Shown: positions 33,273 to 43,080, numbered from the stretch's first letter. The stretch is 64,000 nucleotides of DNA from Arcobacter cloacae (GCF_013201935.1 NZ_CP053833.1:1550001-1614000), one strand, 5' to 3'. Numbers and translations: made by a program. Notes: generated by a model from the sequence alone, not told the origin.

Positions 33273-34777
33273 TTGCTCCTTAATTGTTGTCTTTTATTTG
33301 CTTTTGATACATCTTTTTGAGCAAAATCATAAGTTTCAGGAATGATTTTTTTCAAAAATGGTGGAATTTTTCTTCCACCAACTTTCATAACATCTTCTAA
33401 AATTGTATTTGCAATTAACTCTTTGTCATGATTTTTTGACATATATTCAAATAAAAATTCCGCCATTCTATCAAGGGAAATCTTATAAGTTGATTCACTT
33501 CTTTTATATAACCATTTTGATAAATCATAGAAATTCTCAAACACCTTTCCATCTTCAAAAAGTAAAGCTGTTGTTTTTTGAAAATTTCCACTGTTATATA
33601 CAATATCCCAAAATCTAGCAAATCTTTTCATCTCTTGCATTTGCGAAAAACTAATCAAATCATTTTGTAAAATATCATAAGGCGGGGAATCATTATAAAC
33701 CATACCATAAATTTTGTCATGCCTATCAAGAGTAGTTCCAGATAGTTTTTTCAAAATTCCAACTTGAATCTCTCCTCTTGAAAGAGTATAGAGTTGATTT
33801 AGATTTTTTCCAAAACTCTCAATACTTTCACTAGGAAGCCCAATAATCAAATCTATATGCATATGAGCGTGTGTCTCTTGTGATAAAAATTTTAGATTAT
33901 CTTTGATTTTATCTATTTTTAGATTTCTTCTTATCTCTTTTGCAACATCTAAATTTAAAGTTTGAATACCCACTTCAAGCTGTAAACACCCCTCTTTAAA
34001 CTGCTTAATTAAATCTCTTAACTCTTCAGGAAAATTATCAGGTATAACTTCAAAATGTAAAAAGTAATCCTCTTTTTTTGCTAAAAAATAGTTTAAAATA
34101 GCCTTTGCATAGGAGATTTTGATATTAAAAGTTCTATCAATAAATTTAAAACTTCTAGCACCTCTAAGCCACAATTTTTCTATTTGTTCTAAAAAAACAT
34201 CAATATCTAAATATCTCATTTTTGTCTCAATCGATGAAAGACAAAACTCACACTCAAAAGGACAACCTCTTGCATTTTCAACATATATATGTCTATTTTT
34301 TATATCAAAATCTGTGTAATCATCATAAGGTAAAGCTATTTTTTCAAAATCTACTTTTGGTGAATTTATAACTCTTTCTTGAGTGCAAGTTCCCTCTAAA
34401 AGCTCTTTACAAAGATTATAAAAACTAATCTCTCCTTCTCCACAAATTATATAATCAGCCATATCAAAATTTACTCTTAAAGGCGTATAACTAACTTCAG
34501 GACCTCCTAAAACTACTATTGTATTTGGTGATACTTTTTTTATTATTTTTACAAGTTCTCCAACATCAAAAGCATTCCAAATATAAACAGCAATTCCTAT
34601 AATTTTTGGATTTTTTTCAAGGATTTGTTCTGCTATTGTTTGAACCGATGAGTTTATTACAAACTCCAATATTTCTGCTTGTTCTTTTAATTCTTTTAAA
34701 TTTGCTATTAAATATCTCAATCCTAAAGAGGTATGAGAATATCTTGCGTTTAGTGTAGTAAGTATTATATTTTTCAT
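33269..34777 (-). CDS. B12-binding-domain radical SAM protein
   Basis: A 502-residue enzyme. Residues 1-130 form a cobalamin-binding-type Rossmann domain (TTLNARYSHTSLGLRYL, VVLGGPEVSYTP), though the DxHxxG ligand motif is not evident. The radical SAM cluster CPFECEFC is near residue 171, followed by GARSFKFIDRTFN and VGIQTLN of the TIM barrel. A C-terminal DUF4080-type domain completes it. Relatives modify RNA, lipids or methylate unreactive carbons; the substrate here is unknown. I place the start at the ATG of 34777 (MKNIILTTLNARYS) instead of an open GTG five codons earlier. Neither has a strong Shine-Dalgarno. Confidence 0.85.
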   Translation of the reverse strand: MKNIILTTLNARYSHTSLGLRYLIANLKELKEQAEILEFVINSSVQTIAEQILEKNPKIIGIAVYIWNAFDVGELVKIIKKVSPNTIVVLGGPEVSYTPLRVNFDMADYIICGEGEISFYNLCKELLEGTCTQERVINSPKVDFEKIALPYDDYTDFDIKNRHIYVENARGCPFECEFCLSSIETKMRYLDIDVFLEQIEKLWLRGARSFKFIDRTFNIKISYAKAILNYFLAKKEDYFLHFEVIPDNFPEELRDLIKQFKEGCLQLEVGIQTLNLDVAKEIRRNLKIDKIKDNLKFLSQETHAHMHIDLIIGLPSESIESFGKNLNQLYTLSRGEIQVGILKKLSGTTLDRHDKIYGMVYNDSPPYDILQNDLISFSQMQEMKRFARFWDIVYNSGNFQKTTALLFEDGKVFENFYDLSKWLYKRSESTYKISLDRMAEFLFEYMSKNHDKELIANTILEDVMKVGGRKIPPFLKKIIPETYDFAQKDVSKANKRQQLRSN

Positions 34778-34831
34778 TCGGGATTGTAACACAAAGTTAT
34801 TGATATTAACTTTTCATAAATCAATCTTAAA

Positions 34832-34837
34832 TATACT
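34832..34837 (+). promoter_or_regulatory. Candidate -10 box for the DUF3817 gene
   Basis: TATACT, 25 bases before the ATG at 34863, in the short divergent gap with the radical SAM gene. No clear -35 is visible. Confidence 0.35.
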
Positions 34838-34862
34838 TGCAAGACTATTTAAAAGGAGAATT

Positions 34863-35171
34863 ATGTTAGAAAGCACATTTTCAAGATTTAGAGTAATCTC
34901 TATAGTAGAGGGAATCTCTTATTTAATTTTAGTTTTTATAGCGATGCCACTTAAATATATATTTGATTATCCATTAGCTGTAAAAATTGTAGGAATGACA
35001 CACGGAATACTTTTTATTCTTTTTGTATTAGCTTTAGCACTTGCTGCAAGTAAATATAAGTGGAGTTTAGGTTTAAATATTAAGTTATTTATCTATTCAT
35101 TAATACCATTTGGATTTATTCCTATTGAAAAAATCATTATGAAAAATCCACCAAAAACTCAAGAGATTTAA
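34863..35171 (+). CDS. DUF3817 family membrane protein
   Basis: A 102-residue protein with three membrane helices (about 12-32, 42-68, 75-92). The family blocks FRVISIVEGISYLILVFIAMPLKY (in part RVISIVEGISYL) and VGMTHGILFILFV with its conserved Gly-x-x-His-Gly are present. AAAGGAG stands 5 bases before the ATG at 34863; an open frame 21 codons longer has no ribosome site. Function unknown; members of the YdzA/DUF3817 family are small integral membrane proteins. Monocistronic with its own terminator. Confidence 0.85.
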   Translation: MLESTFSRFRVISIVEGISYLILVFIAMPLKYIFDYPLAVKIVGMTHGILFILFVLALALAASKYKWSLGLNIKLFIYSLIPFGFIPIEKIIMKNPPKTQEI

Positions 35172-35208
35172 TATTAAGGTTAAAAAACCTTAATATTTTT
35201 ATTTTCCA
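35170..35208. terminator. Bidirectional terminator between DUF3817 and DUF945-like genes
   Basis: AATATTAAGGTT (35170-35181) and AACCTTAATATT (35186-35197) pair perfectly around a four-base loop, followed by TTTATTTT on the plus strand. The convergent genes end on either side, so it may serve both. Confidence 0.8.
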
Positions 35209-37091
35209 CCATTTGTAATTGTATACAAATCAATATCTGCGATATTTACAGGATAACTTTGTTGGTCTCTTGTAAAACTTTGATTTTCATCAGGAGCTAA
35301 TTCAGAATACTTTTTAGTAGAATCAGTCTCATTTAATGCTCCACCTCTTAAATTTATCTCTAAATAACTACTTTTCATATCTGTAATATCTATATCTAAA
35401 CTAAATTCTTTTGTAGTTTTTGGATCTGTCCAGTTATTATCCCAACCTTCAATCATAAGATATTCAGCTTTTACATTTTTTCCTAACATACCACTATAAA
35501 TATCATTTCCAGCAGTGTAATAGTCGATTTTATCAAAGCTATTTGTATTATGTGCTTTTATTTTTGAAGCATCTTTTAATTGAGGGAAAGATACAGCAAT
35601 TCCTCCAGCTGAAATAACTTCCATATTTGGAGTATATTTAAAAGTAACTCTCAAAAGATTATCATTTATTAACTCATAACTAGAAGTAACTTGTGTATTA
35701 GCACCACTTACCCCATCATACGATAAAGCATCATAGTTTTTAGAAGGTAATTCTAACTCTTTTTCATCTAAAACTTTTATTTCATTTACATAAATTCCAT
35801 CTGTTTTTAGTTGAGCTTCAAATCTTTTTATATTATTATCTGCTGTATCAACAAAGGTAAATTTAGCATCTTCTTTACTTAAATCACCTATTAAATTTGT
35901 TGCTGATTGACTATCCATATCAACTGTAAATTTAATAACTTCAAAAATATCTTTTATAGATTTTATATCTTTTATAGAAGGAATATTTTTATTTAGAGAA
36001 AGTGTTGCATCATATTTTAAAGTATCAAAATATTTTTTCTCTGAAATTACATACTGAGCTGCTTCACCTTTTGAAGATATACCTATACCATTTTGAGATA
36101 ATGCTTTTAAAAACTCATCATACTGTTTTTCAAAATTTACATTATTTGAATATAAAGAATCCATCATCTCTTCATATTTTTTAAATGGAATTTTATCAAA
36201 GCTTAAATCTATTGATGTTTTCTTTAATGTAGCAGTTTTTCCAACAATAGCTTCATCAAAAGAGATTTTACTATTTCCTGAGATATTCTCTTTATCCATT
36301 AAAGAGTTAGAATCTATAGTTAAATTTTTAATTTTAAATGACTCTTTTGCATCTGCAAATTCTAAATTCTCAATATTCATTTTAGAACTTTTTTTATCTT
36401 TATTTGAAAGATAATTCACATTTATATTATCTATAACTAAACTACCTTTTGTATATGCATCATTATAAACATCAGAGATTTTAATTAAACCTATTTTCAT
36501 ATTAGATTTATCTCCTAAAATATCTCTAAATGTGAAAAATGCCTTATTTGGAATTACAAAATTTATATCTGAAAGTTTATAATTTCCTTTTTCATTGATA
36601 TTTAAATGTAATTTTTTCTCTTTTAATAACTCTTCAAACCAAACTTTTTGCGTATTTGAATAATAAGAGTAAGTTTGTGCTAAATTATACGTAGTTCTTG
36701 TAGATAACTTAGTCAAATAAACATTTAAATCAAGTTTTGAAGTTAGATTATTGATTGTAAAATCATACTCAAAAGTAAGCCCTTCAAATAACTCATCTTT
36801 TGTAATTCTATCAAGCAATGAAAACTGTTTCTCTAAAGATTTTTTTAAATCTTTATCTTCTATTTTATTAAACAAATATGAAGCAACTTTATCTGGATAA
36901 ATAACTTCAATCTGTCCACTTCCAAGAGTTTTAAATTTTTGTGAATTTTGTTGATGTTTTACAATAAATCCATTACTATTTAACTCTGCTATTTTAGATT
37001 CAATTTTACTATTTACAGCAAATTTAAATCCATAACATCCCCCAACAATAGTTATTAAAACGATAACTATTCCTAAAAAAATCTTTTTCAT
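35199..37091 (-). CDS. DUF945-like membrane-anchored protein
   Basis: A 630-residue protein with an N-terminal signal anchor (residues 4-24, IFLGIVIVLITIVGGCYGF) and a long extracytoplasmic part of repeated beta strands. The short conserved pieces VNSKIESKIAELNSNGF and LTFEYDFTINNLTSKLDLNVYL resemble the start of DUF945 (YdgA-type) proteins; the rest is diverged. Glycine and aromatic residues rise toward the C-terminus (YLMIEGWDNNWTDP, YLEINLRGGAL). No catalytic motif is visible. Function unknown; envelope location is a firm inference from the anchor. Confidence 0.65.
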   Translation of the reverse strand: MKKIFLGIVIVLITIVGGCYGFKFAVNSKIESKIAELNSNGFIVKHQQNSQKFKTLGSGQIEVIYPDKVASYLFNKIEDKDLKKSLEKQFSLLDRITKDELFEGLTFEYDFTINNLTSKLDLNVYLTKLSTRTTYNLAQTYSYYSNTQKVWFEELLKEKKLHLNINEKGNYKLSDINFVIPNKAFFTFRDILGDKSNMKIGLIKISDVYNDAYTKGSLVIDNINVNYLSNKDKKSSKMNIENLEFADAKESFKIKNLTIDSNSLMDKENISGNSKISFDEAIVGKTATLKKTSIDLSFDKIPFKKYEEMMDSLYSNNVNFEKQYDEFLKALSQNGIGISSKGEAAQYVISEKKYFDTLKYDATLSLNKNIPSIKDIKSIKDIFEVIKFTVDMDSQSATNLIGDLSKEDAKFTFVDTADNNIKRFEAQLKTDGIYVNEIKVLDEKELELPSKNYDALSYDGVSGANTQVTSSYELINDNLLRVTFKYTPNMEVISAGGIAVSFPQLKDASKIKAHNTNSFDKIDYYTAGNDIYSGMLGKNVKAEYLMIEGWDNNWTDPKTTKEFSLDIDITDMKSSYLEINLRGGALNETDSTKKYSELAPDENQSFTRDQQSYPVNIADIDLYTITNGGK

Positions 37092-37144
37092 ATGTTTCCT
37101 TCTAAATTAAATAAAAATAACATTATATCAAATTTATTTATAGT

Positions 37145-38614
37145 TTATAATGGTCTATAAACCTTTATGTTTGTAAATCCTTCACTATCTCTTAAATATT
37201 GAGCATGTAACTGACTTAAAATTCCTTTATCACAATAAAATAAATAAGTCTTATCTTGTGGAAGTTTTTTAAACTCATTTTTTAAGCTATAAAATGGAAT
37301 TTTTAAAGTCTCTACTGATGTATTTATACACTCTTCATTTTGTCTAATATCAATTACTGTATAATTTCCACTGTTTAAATCACTTACTATTTCCATTTGT
37401 CCAATTTCATTTATATCTTGTTCCATCTCATCAACATTTACAAAAACTGTTTTTTTAACAGCTTCGTCTAAAATAGAGTAATCAAAAGCGTTTGCCTCTT
37501 TTTCCATTCTTTCATAACTTCCATGGGTTACTGGATTTTTTGAAATTACACCACAATATTCAGGCATAGCTTCAGCAAATCTTCTTGTTCCTATTTTATA
37601 AGCAATATCAATAATATCAGGTTTACTCATCATGGCAAGTGGTCGTAAAACAAGTTTATTTGTACATTGGTCAATCAACGCTAAATTTCTTAAAGTTTGA
37701 CTTGAAACCTGAGCTACGCTCTCACCTGTTACTAAAGCATCAATACTTAAACTATCAGCTATTTTTTCACTTGCTTTTAACATAAGTCTTTTTAACATAA
37801 CTCCCATATAAGGTTGACTTACACTTTTAAAAATCTCTGTTATCACATCATCAAAAGGAACACTAATAAATGAAACCCTATGAGAACTTCCAAACTTATT
37901 CCAAAGATAATAAGCTACTTGTTTAACACCTATTTCATGAGCAATTCCACCAAGATTAAAGAAAATAAAGTGAGTTTTTATTCCTCTTTTCATTGTTAAG
38001 TAAGAAGCAACAGTTGAATCAAATCCACCTGACATTAAAGATAATATACTTCCTTGAGTTCCAATAGGAAAACCTCTTAATCCTAAATGCTTTTGGGTAA
38101 TAATATTTAATTGAGAATGCTCAAGTTCAATAAGAATAGTAACATCAGCATTTTTTAAAGCAACACCTTTTGTTTTTCCTTCATTCATAGCAAGCATATA
38201 TCCACCAACAGTTTTTTCAATATCCATTGATTTAAACTCTTGTGTTCCTGTTCTTTTTGCTCTTACAACAAAAGTTTTACCGATGATTTCATCTTTCATA
38301 ACTTCATTTACTTTTTCTTTTATATCATCTAAACTACTCATATTATCAATTTGAATAGCTTCTAAAATTTGCTCAATTCCAGGAGTATCAAGTAGTTTTG
38401 TTCTTACAAGCTCAACAGCTTCAATAGGACAAATAACTTCTACTTTATCAAAGAATTTTTTTATTTGTATATCTTTTGAAATTTTTGTTAGCATATAATT
38501 TAGGTTATTATAAACCTGTGCTATCATCTGCCTTTTTGCAGTTGTTCCTTTTATCATAATTTCTGTGAAATATTTGATGATAAATTTTTGGGTTTTGATT
38601 TGAGATTTATCCAT
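37145..38614 (-). CDS. thiI: tRNA 4-thiouridine synthase ThiI with rhodanese domain
   Basis: Adenylates U8 of tRNA and transfers sulphur from its persulphide; also supplies sulphur for thiamine. Residues 60-165 are the THUMP domain, SGGFDSTVASY (near 196-206) is the PP-loop ATP site, and residues 385-489 are a rhodanese domain with active Cys in YLFYCDKGI near 465. At 489 residues it is the long, rhodanese-bearing form known from E. coli (482). The conserved Cys of the PP-loop domain is seen in PEYCGVISKNP near 346. Stands alone on the minus strand. Confidence 0.92.
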   Translation of the reverse strand: MDKSQIKTQKFIIKYFTEIMIKGTTAKRQMIAQVYNNLNYMLTKISKDIQIKKFFDKVEVICPIEAVELVRTKLLDTPGIEQILEAIQIDNMSSLDDIKEKVNEVMKDEIIGKTFVVRAKRTGTQEFKSMDIEKTVGGYMLAMNEGKTKGVALKNADVTILIELEHSQLNIITQKHLGLRGFPIGTQGSILSLMSGGFDSTVASYLTMKRGIKTHFIFFNLGGIAHEIGVKQVAYYLWNKFGSSHRVSFISVPFDDVITEIFKSVSQPYMGVMLKRLMLKASEKIADSLSIDALVTGESVAQVSSQTLRNLALIDQCTNKLVLRPLAMMSKPDIIDIAYKIGTRRFAEAMPEYCGVISKNPVTHGSYERMEKEANAFDYSILDEAVKKTVFVNVDEMEQDINEIGQMEIVSDLNSGNYTVIDIRQNEECINTSVETLKIPFYSLKNEFKKLPQDKTYLFYCDKGILSQLHAQYLRDSEGFTNIKVYRPL

Positions 38615-38717
38615 TTTCTAAGAAGACCTTTTGTTTTTATTGTATTAGATTATAACATAAGAGGGATTATATGAACTTTTTGACATAATAATTTTTCATT
38701 TATAAAAAAGGATATTT

Positions 38718-38978
38718 ATGGATATTGATACACTTGAAGATTTAGCAAAAGAGTTAAAAAATGATGAAAATGAAAATGTTTTAGCACTTTTTGAAGAGTA
38801 TGCAAAAATAAATAATATAAAAGAGGAAGAGTTAGAACAAATACTTTCAAAAAAATATGACTGTTTTAAATGTGAAAGCTGTGATAAATTCTACTGTTAT
38901 GATGAATACTCATTTTTTGATGAAAAATGTATTTATTGTTGTGATACGGATAGTGATGCTGAAGATGAAGAGTATTAA
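38718..38978 (+). CDS. Small acidic protein with zinc-ribbon-like Cys pairs
   Basis: An 86-residue acidic protein. The first 45 residues are helical; then CFKCESCDKFYC (near 49-60) and CIYCC (near 72-76) give seven Cys in four CxxC-like groups, suggesting one or two structural zinc sites. The tail is DSDAEDEEY. I know no family. AAAGGA lies 9 bases before the ATG. Confidence 0.65.
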   Translation: MDIDTLEDLAKELKNDENENVLALFEEYAKINNIKEEELEQILSKKYDCFKCESCDKFYCYDEYSFFDEKCIYCCDTDSDAEDEEY

Positions 38979-39006
38979 AATAGGCTCAAAATAGAGCTTA
39001 TTTTAA
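38975..39006. terminator. Bidirectional hairpin between convergent genes
   Basis: TTAAAATA-G-GCTC pairs with GAGC-T-TATTTTAA around a six-base loop; AT ends on both sides can act as U-tracts for the plus- and minus-strand genes that meet here. Confidence 0.5.
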
Positions 39007-39461
39007 TCTTTTAGAATCAAAAATTGAAATTGAAATTCTGAATTATTTGAACCAATCTTTATAATATCTCCATCATTTAAAGGAAATTTTTCATTAATTT
39101 TTTCTTTGCCTATTTCTTTATCATTTAATTTTGTGCCTAAAGTACTATTTCTATCTTTTATATAATATTTATTATCTTTTTTTTCTATTTGAAAATGCTC
39201 TTTTGAAATTTCTAAACTTTGAGTACTATTAACTAAATAAATATCATTATTTGGATTTATTGAAGAACTAAAAATTCTTAATTTTACAAATACACCCCTA
39301 TCACTTTCACTAATTCTTGATTCTCGTCCTATTTTATATGGAAAACTATTTATTACAATCATTTTTTTATCCATAAGACTTACTTTCGCTTCTTTTGTTA
39401 TTGGAAGAAGAACCACTTCAGGTACAAAAGAAGAGATAAGCTCTTTTTTTAATTCATTCAC
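39003..39461 (-). CDS. FHA-domain protein
   Basis: A 152-residue cytoplasmic protein. The phosphothreonine-binding loops of a forkhead-associated domain are clear: GRESRISES (near 45-53), SKEHFQIEKKDNKYYIKD (near 85-102) and DRNSTLGTKLND (near 102-113), then LNDGDIIKIGS. Gly-Arg, Ser-x-x-His and the S/T-x-x-x-N equivalents that hold the phosphopeptide are intact, so binding is likely. The first 30 residues are extra. No kinase gene is near, so the partner is unknown. Confidence 0.85.
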   Translation of the reverse strand: MNELKKELISSFVPEVVLLPITKEAKVSLMDKKMIVINSFPYKIGRESRISESDRGVFVKLRIFSSSINPNNDIYLVNSTQSLEISKEHFQIEKKDNKYYIKDRNSTLGTKLNDKEIGKEKINEKFPLNDGDIIKIGSNNSEFQFQFLILKD

Positions 39462-39599
39462 TATAAAACTCCATATAAAAATTTATGTATTATATATAAA
39501 AATAATAATATCTTTACTATTTTTATTACAAAATGCAATAAAATTTAAATAAAGAAAAATTCTTCTATATAATTCCACAATATTAAAAAAAGGGAAAAA

Positions 39600-39998
39600 A
39601 TGAATATTTGTGGAATTGAATTAAAAGCTAATAATACAATTTTAGTTGTATTAAATAATAGTGAATATATTGATACAAAAATAAAAAAAATCATTTTAGA
39701 AGATGATGAAAAACAAGAAGATATCAGAAAATTTTGTAATGAATTTTTAGATTTTTTACAAAAAAATCAAATAGAAAAAATATTTATAAAAAAAAGAGCT
39801 AAAAAAGGTGCCTTTTCAGGAGGTGCAGTTACTTTTAAAATGGAAGGATTAATTCAACTAAATCCCCTTTGTGAAGTTGAATTGATATCTTCTAACACTA
39901 TTAGTTCTTTTGAAAAGAAAAATCAAATAGAGTTTCCAAAAGAGTTAAAAAAGTATCAAGAACAAGCTTATTTAACAGCTAAAACCTCTGTTATTTAA
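39600..39998 (+). CDS. DUF3010 family protein
   Basis: A 132-residue protein starting MNICGIELKANNTILVVL and holding the family block KKRAKKGAFSGGAVTFKMEGLIQL near 64-87. The fold of the family resembles RNase H or RuvC-like resolvases (beta-strand start with a near-N-terminal acidic residue, E7), but no enzyme activity is known. AGGGA lies 7 bases before the ATG. Monocistronic. Confidence 0.8.
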   Translation: MNICGIELKANNTILVVLNNSEYIDTKIKKIILEDDEKQEDIRKFCNEFLDFLQKNQIEKIFIKKRAKKGAFSGGAVTFKMEGLIQLNPLCEVELISSNTISSFEKKNQIEFPKELKKYQEQAYLTAKTSVI

Positions 39999-40104
39999 AA
40001 AAGCTGGTTAATTATATATTAATTCTCTATTAATTTCATATTATATATCTTTTTCTATTATTTGTTATTCAAGTTTTTTGAATATTTTAATATTAAGGAT
40101 GAAA

Positions 40105-40623
40105 ATGAAAAACAAATTTTTGTTAACAACTCTTTTAGTATCAAGTGTTGCTTTTGCAAATACAGCTATAACTGAAAAAGAAGTGGCTGAAGCTCAAAAG
40201 AAATGGTCTGAGTGTATTGTGGAAATTGGAAAATCTACACCAGAAACTGCAAAAACTACAGCTTTAAATTGTATAAACAAATTATACGCTTATGATAATG
40301 GTGGAGTACTTTTTAAGCCTACAAAAGCAGCAGAAAAACAATTTAGAGATGATAAAGATAGTGCTTTATCGTATTTTGTAAAAGGTGAAATAAAAGAAGA
40401 TGATGGTTTTGCTTTACAGCCTTGGTCAAATGTACGATTTGACAACTCTAAAACTTTGATAGATAGCGATTCAGCGATTTCTATGGGTAATTACTATTTT
40501 ACAGATGCAAACACAAATAAAGAGGTAAAAGTAGAATATACTTTTGGTTATATAAAAGATAAAGATGGAAATTTAAAAATAAATCTTCACCATTCATCTC
40601 TTCCTTATAGTAAAAAAGATTAA
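40105..40623 (+). CDS. Exported protein of unknown function
   Basis: A 172-residue protein with a clean signal peptide (MKNKFLLTTLLVSSVAFA, cleavage before NTA). The ATG at 40105 has AAGGA five bases upstream; earlier in-frame ATGs (40078, 40099) have none or overlap it. The mature domain has two Cys (near 32 and 53) that could form a disulphide and a C-terminal half FDNSKTLIDSDSAISMGNYYF ... VEYTFGYIKDKDGNLKI that resembles the SnoaL/phosphoribosyl-AMP cyclohydrolase-like nuclear transport factor 2 fold of periplasmic proteins. That likeness is tentative. A hairpin terminator follows. Confidence 0.7.
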   Translation: MKNKFLLTTLLVSSVAFANTAITEKEVAEAQKKWSECIVEIGKSTPETAKTTALNCINKLYAYDNGGVLFKPTKAAEKQFRDDKDSALSYFVKGEIKEDDGFALQPWSNVRFDNSKTLIDSDSAISMGNYYFTDANTNKEVKVEYTFGYIKDKDGNLKINLHHSSLPYSKKD

Positions 40624-40630
40624 ACCATTT

Positions 40631-40654
40631 CTCTCGCGTATGTGCGAGAGTTTT
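40631..40654 (+). terminator. Terminator after the exported protein gene
   Basis: CTCTCGC (40631-40637) and GCGAGAG (40644-40650) form the most GC-rich hairpin in the area around a six-base loop, followed by TTTT on the plus strand. Confidence 0.65.
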
Positions 40655-40670
40655 AAATAACTACTTTATT

Positions 40671-42125
40671 TTAACTTGAAAATTTTTTTAACACTTTTTT
40701 ATATCTATTTTCACTGTTACATTGAATCAATAACATATCATTCTCTTCTAAAATAGTAGAACCTGTTGGTTTTATGTATTCACTATCTCTTTTTACTAAA
40801 AGAATCAAAAAATCAGCTGGTAAATTTAACTCAACAACACTTAAACCTATAACTTTCGAGTTTTCTTCTATATAAAACTGTTTTAAAGTATGATAAAAAA
40901 GTGGAGAAGCAACCACGTTTTCAGGTTTGAAATCTTTACTTTTTGATTCAACTTTTAATAACTTAGCAACAAAAGGTAAAGTTGTTCCTTGAATTAAGAT
41001 AGAAAATAATACTACGAAAAATACAACATTAAAAATCAAATTAGATTGTTCAAATCCTTGTAAATATGGATATGTAGCTAAAATAATAGGAACTGCTCCT
41101 CTTAATCCAACCCAAGAGATAAAAGTTCTTTCTTTTAAAGATAAAGAACTAAACATTGTGCTTAAAAAAACTCCAGCAGGTCTTGCTACAAACATCAACC
41201 AAAAAGCAATAGCTAAACCATAAAGAACAACATCAGGAAGTTGTGAAGGAAATACCAAAAGTCCTAAAGCTAGGAAAACCGCGATTTGCATAATCCATGA
41301 TAAACCATCATGAAAACCAATTAAGTTTTTTTTATGTACAAACTCTTTTGTATTTGCAACGATTCCAGCAAGATAAACAGCTAAAAATCCATTTCCTCCA
41401 AGCATAGAAGAAGAAGCAAATAAAAACAAAACCCATCCTATTGTAAATACAGGATAAAGCCCATAGAAGCTTAAATGTATTCTATTTAAAATAGGAGGCA
41501 TTAAATACCCAAAGGCAAATCCTAAAGCCCCACCAATTAAAAACTGTAAGAAGAATGTTCCAATCCAATCTATTGCTGAAGAACTTTGAGGTAACATTAA
41601 AATTTGTAAAATTGCAACTGTTAAAAAAATTGCCATTGGGTCATTACTTCCTGATTCTAGTTCTAAAAGTGGACCTAATTTTTTCTTTAAGGCAATTCCT
41701 TTTGCTCTTAATATTGCAAAAACAGCTGCTGCATCAGTTGAAGATACAATAGCTCCTAAAAGTAAAGCTTCTAAAAAAGTAAAATCAAGTAGATAATAAA
41801 CACATATTGCAACAAAAAAAGCAGTTAAAAAAACTCCTAGGGTAGCAAGTATTAAACCATCTTTTAATACAGGTTTAATAGCTTTCCAAGCTGTATCTAA
41901 TCCTCCACCAAATAATATAAATATTAAAGCTAAAGTTCCAATATTTTGAGCTAACTGTACATTATCAAAATAGATTCCAAGTATTCCATCAGAACCTGCT
42001 AACATTCCAAGACCTAAAAAGATAAAAAGTGAAGGTATTCCAAAACTAGTAGAGAGTTTACTAGCAGCAACACTTAGAAGCATTAAAAAAGCTGTAATTA
42101 ATAAATATAGTTCTATCGATGCCAT
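40671..42125 (-). CDS. K+/H+ antiporter, CvrA/NhaP2 type
   Basis: A 484-residue CPA1-family transporter. About 12-13 hydrophobic helices fill residues 5-390; the ion-binding region is SSTDAAAVFAILR (near 128-140) and the second unwound helix ELESGSNDPMAIFLT (near 152-166), where Asn-Asp are the conserved cation residues. WVGLRGAVPIILATYP near 342 is the family signature. Residues 400-484 form a TrkA-C (RCK_C) regulatory domain, NLPADFLILLVKRDSEYI, typical of potassium-proton antiporters with nucleotide control. Monocistronic. Confidence 0.9.
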   Translation of the reverse strand: MASIELYLLITAFLMLLSVAASKLSTSFGIPSLFIFLGLGMLAGSDGILGIYFDNVQLAQNIGTLALIFILFGGGLDTAWKAIKPVLKDGLILATLGVFLTAFFVAICVYYLLDFTFLEALLLGAIVSSTDAAAVFAILRAKGIALKKKLGPLLELESGSNDPMAIFLTVAILQILMLPQSSSAIDWIGTFFLQFLIGGALGFAFGYLMPPILNRIHLSFYGLYPVFTIGWVLFLFASSSMLGGNGFLAVYLAGIVANTKEFVHKKNLIGFHDGLSWIMQIAVFLALGLLVFPSQLPDVVLYGLAIAFWLMFVARPAGVFLSTMFSSLSLKERTFISWVGLRGAVPIILATYPYLQGFEQSNLIFNVVFFVVLFSILIQGTTLPFVAKLLKVESKSKDFKPENVVASPLFYHTLKQFYIEENSKVIGLSVVELNLPADFLILLVKRDSEYIKPTGSTILEENDMLLIQCNSENRYKKVLKKFSS

Positions 42126-42218
42126 AAAATCCTTCTTTGTTATTTGTAAATAACCTAGATTATATCAGAAAAAATTTAAAGTAAAATAATCTATAAAGTT
42201 GATTATATTCTTATCTTA

Positions 42219-42227
42219 TGCTAGAAT
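42219..42227 (+). promoter_or_regulatory. Extended -10 promoter of the plus-strand Usp gene
   Basis: TGC-TAGAAT lies 29 bases before the ATG; AAAGGAG follows at 42244-42250. Confidence 0.5.
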
Positions 42228-42255
42228 AAATAATATTTAATCAAAGGAGTTTTTC

Positions 42256-43080
42256 ATGACTAATAGTAAACTTTTATTAGCTACAGATTTTTCTAAAAAG
42301 AGTTTTAAAATTATTAAAAATGTTTTAAAATACATAGAAAACAAAAAAGATGAGTTATTTATAATTCATGTTGTTGAAGATAAATTATTTCAAGAAAAAA
42401 TAGATGTAGAAATAGCTAAAACAGAGGGTTTTAAACTATTAAAGAAAAAATTTCCTATTTTAAAAGAGGAACAATTTATATGTGTTGAGGGTGATTTAGA
42501 AGAACAAATTGCACTTTATACTGAAAAGTTAATGATTTCATTTACTATTTTAGGAAATAGTAAAAAAAATGATTTTATATATAGTTTTTTTGAAAATTCA
42601 AATACAAAAGATATAGTTAGAAATCTTAAAACTTTAAATTTAATAATAAAATCAAAAGATGAAATTTCATTTAAAAATATTTTAATTCCTAGTGATTTAT
42701 CACCTGAATCAAAAAAATATATTTATGAAGTAAGTTCAGCTTTTCCTGAATCTAAAATAAAAATATATTACTCTTACTCTTTACCTTATGAAAGAGCTTA
42801 TAATTTTAATTTAAATAAAAAAGAGATAAGCGAGTATCAAAAGGAAATCGAAAAAGATTTAATCAAAGAAGCTGAAGAGTTTTTTAATTCTTTAGAGATT
42901 ACAAATAAGAAAAAACTTATTGTAAAAGAGAGTATTTTGGATGTTAAAAAACTTCTTAAAGATTCAAAAGATTTAAAAACTGACCTTTTAGCTATTCATA
43001 CAACTGGATTTTTTAGCTTTTTTGCCTTTTATTTAGTTGAGAATTCAAAAACAAATATTTTGATTAAAAAAGTAAACTAA
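42256..43080 (+). CDS. Tandem universal stress protein (UspA family)
   Basis: A 274-residue cytoplasmic protein of two Usp domains: the first starts KLLLATDFSKKSFKIIKNVLKYI, the second KNILIPSDLSPESKKYIYEV near residue 137. Neither half has the full G-x2-G-x9-G(S/T) ATP loop; the first ends in ILGNSKKNDFIYSFFENSN. A close relative with the same layout is encoded on the other strand at 45354-46190, three genes away, so the two are probably paralogues bracketing the DUF1538 module. Confidence 0.85.
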   Translation: MTNSKLLLATDFSKKSFKIIKNVLKYIENKKDELFIIHVVEDKLFQEKIDVEIAKTEGFKLLKKKFPILKEEQFICVEGDLEEQIALYTEKLMISFTILGNSKKNDFIYSFFENSNTKDIVRNLKTLNLIIKSKDEISFKNILIPSDLSPESKKYIYEVSSAFPESKIKIYYSYSLPYERAYNFNLNKKEISEYQKEIEKDLIKEAEEFFNSLEITNKKKLIVKESILDVKKLLKDSKDLKTDLLAIHTTGFFSFFAFYLVENSKTNILIKKVN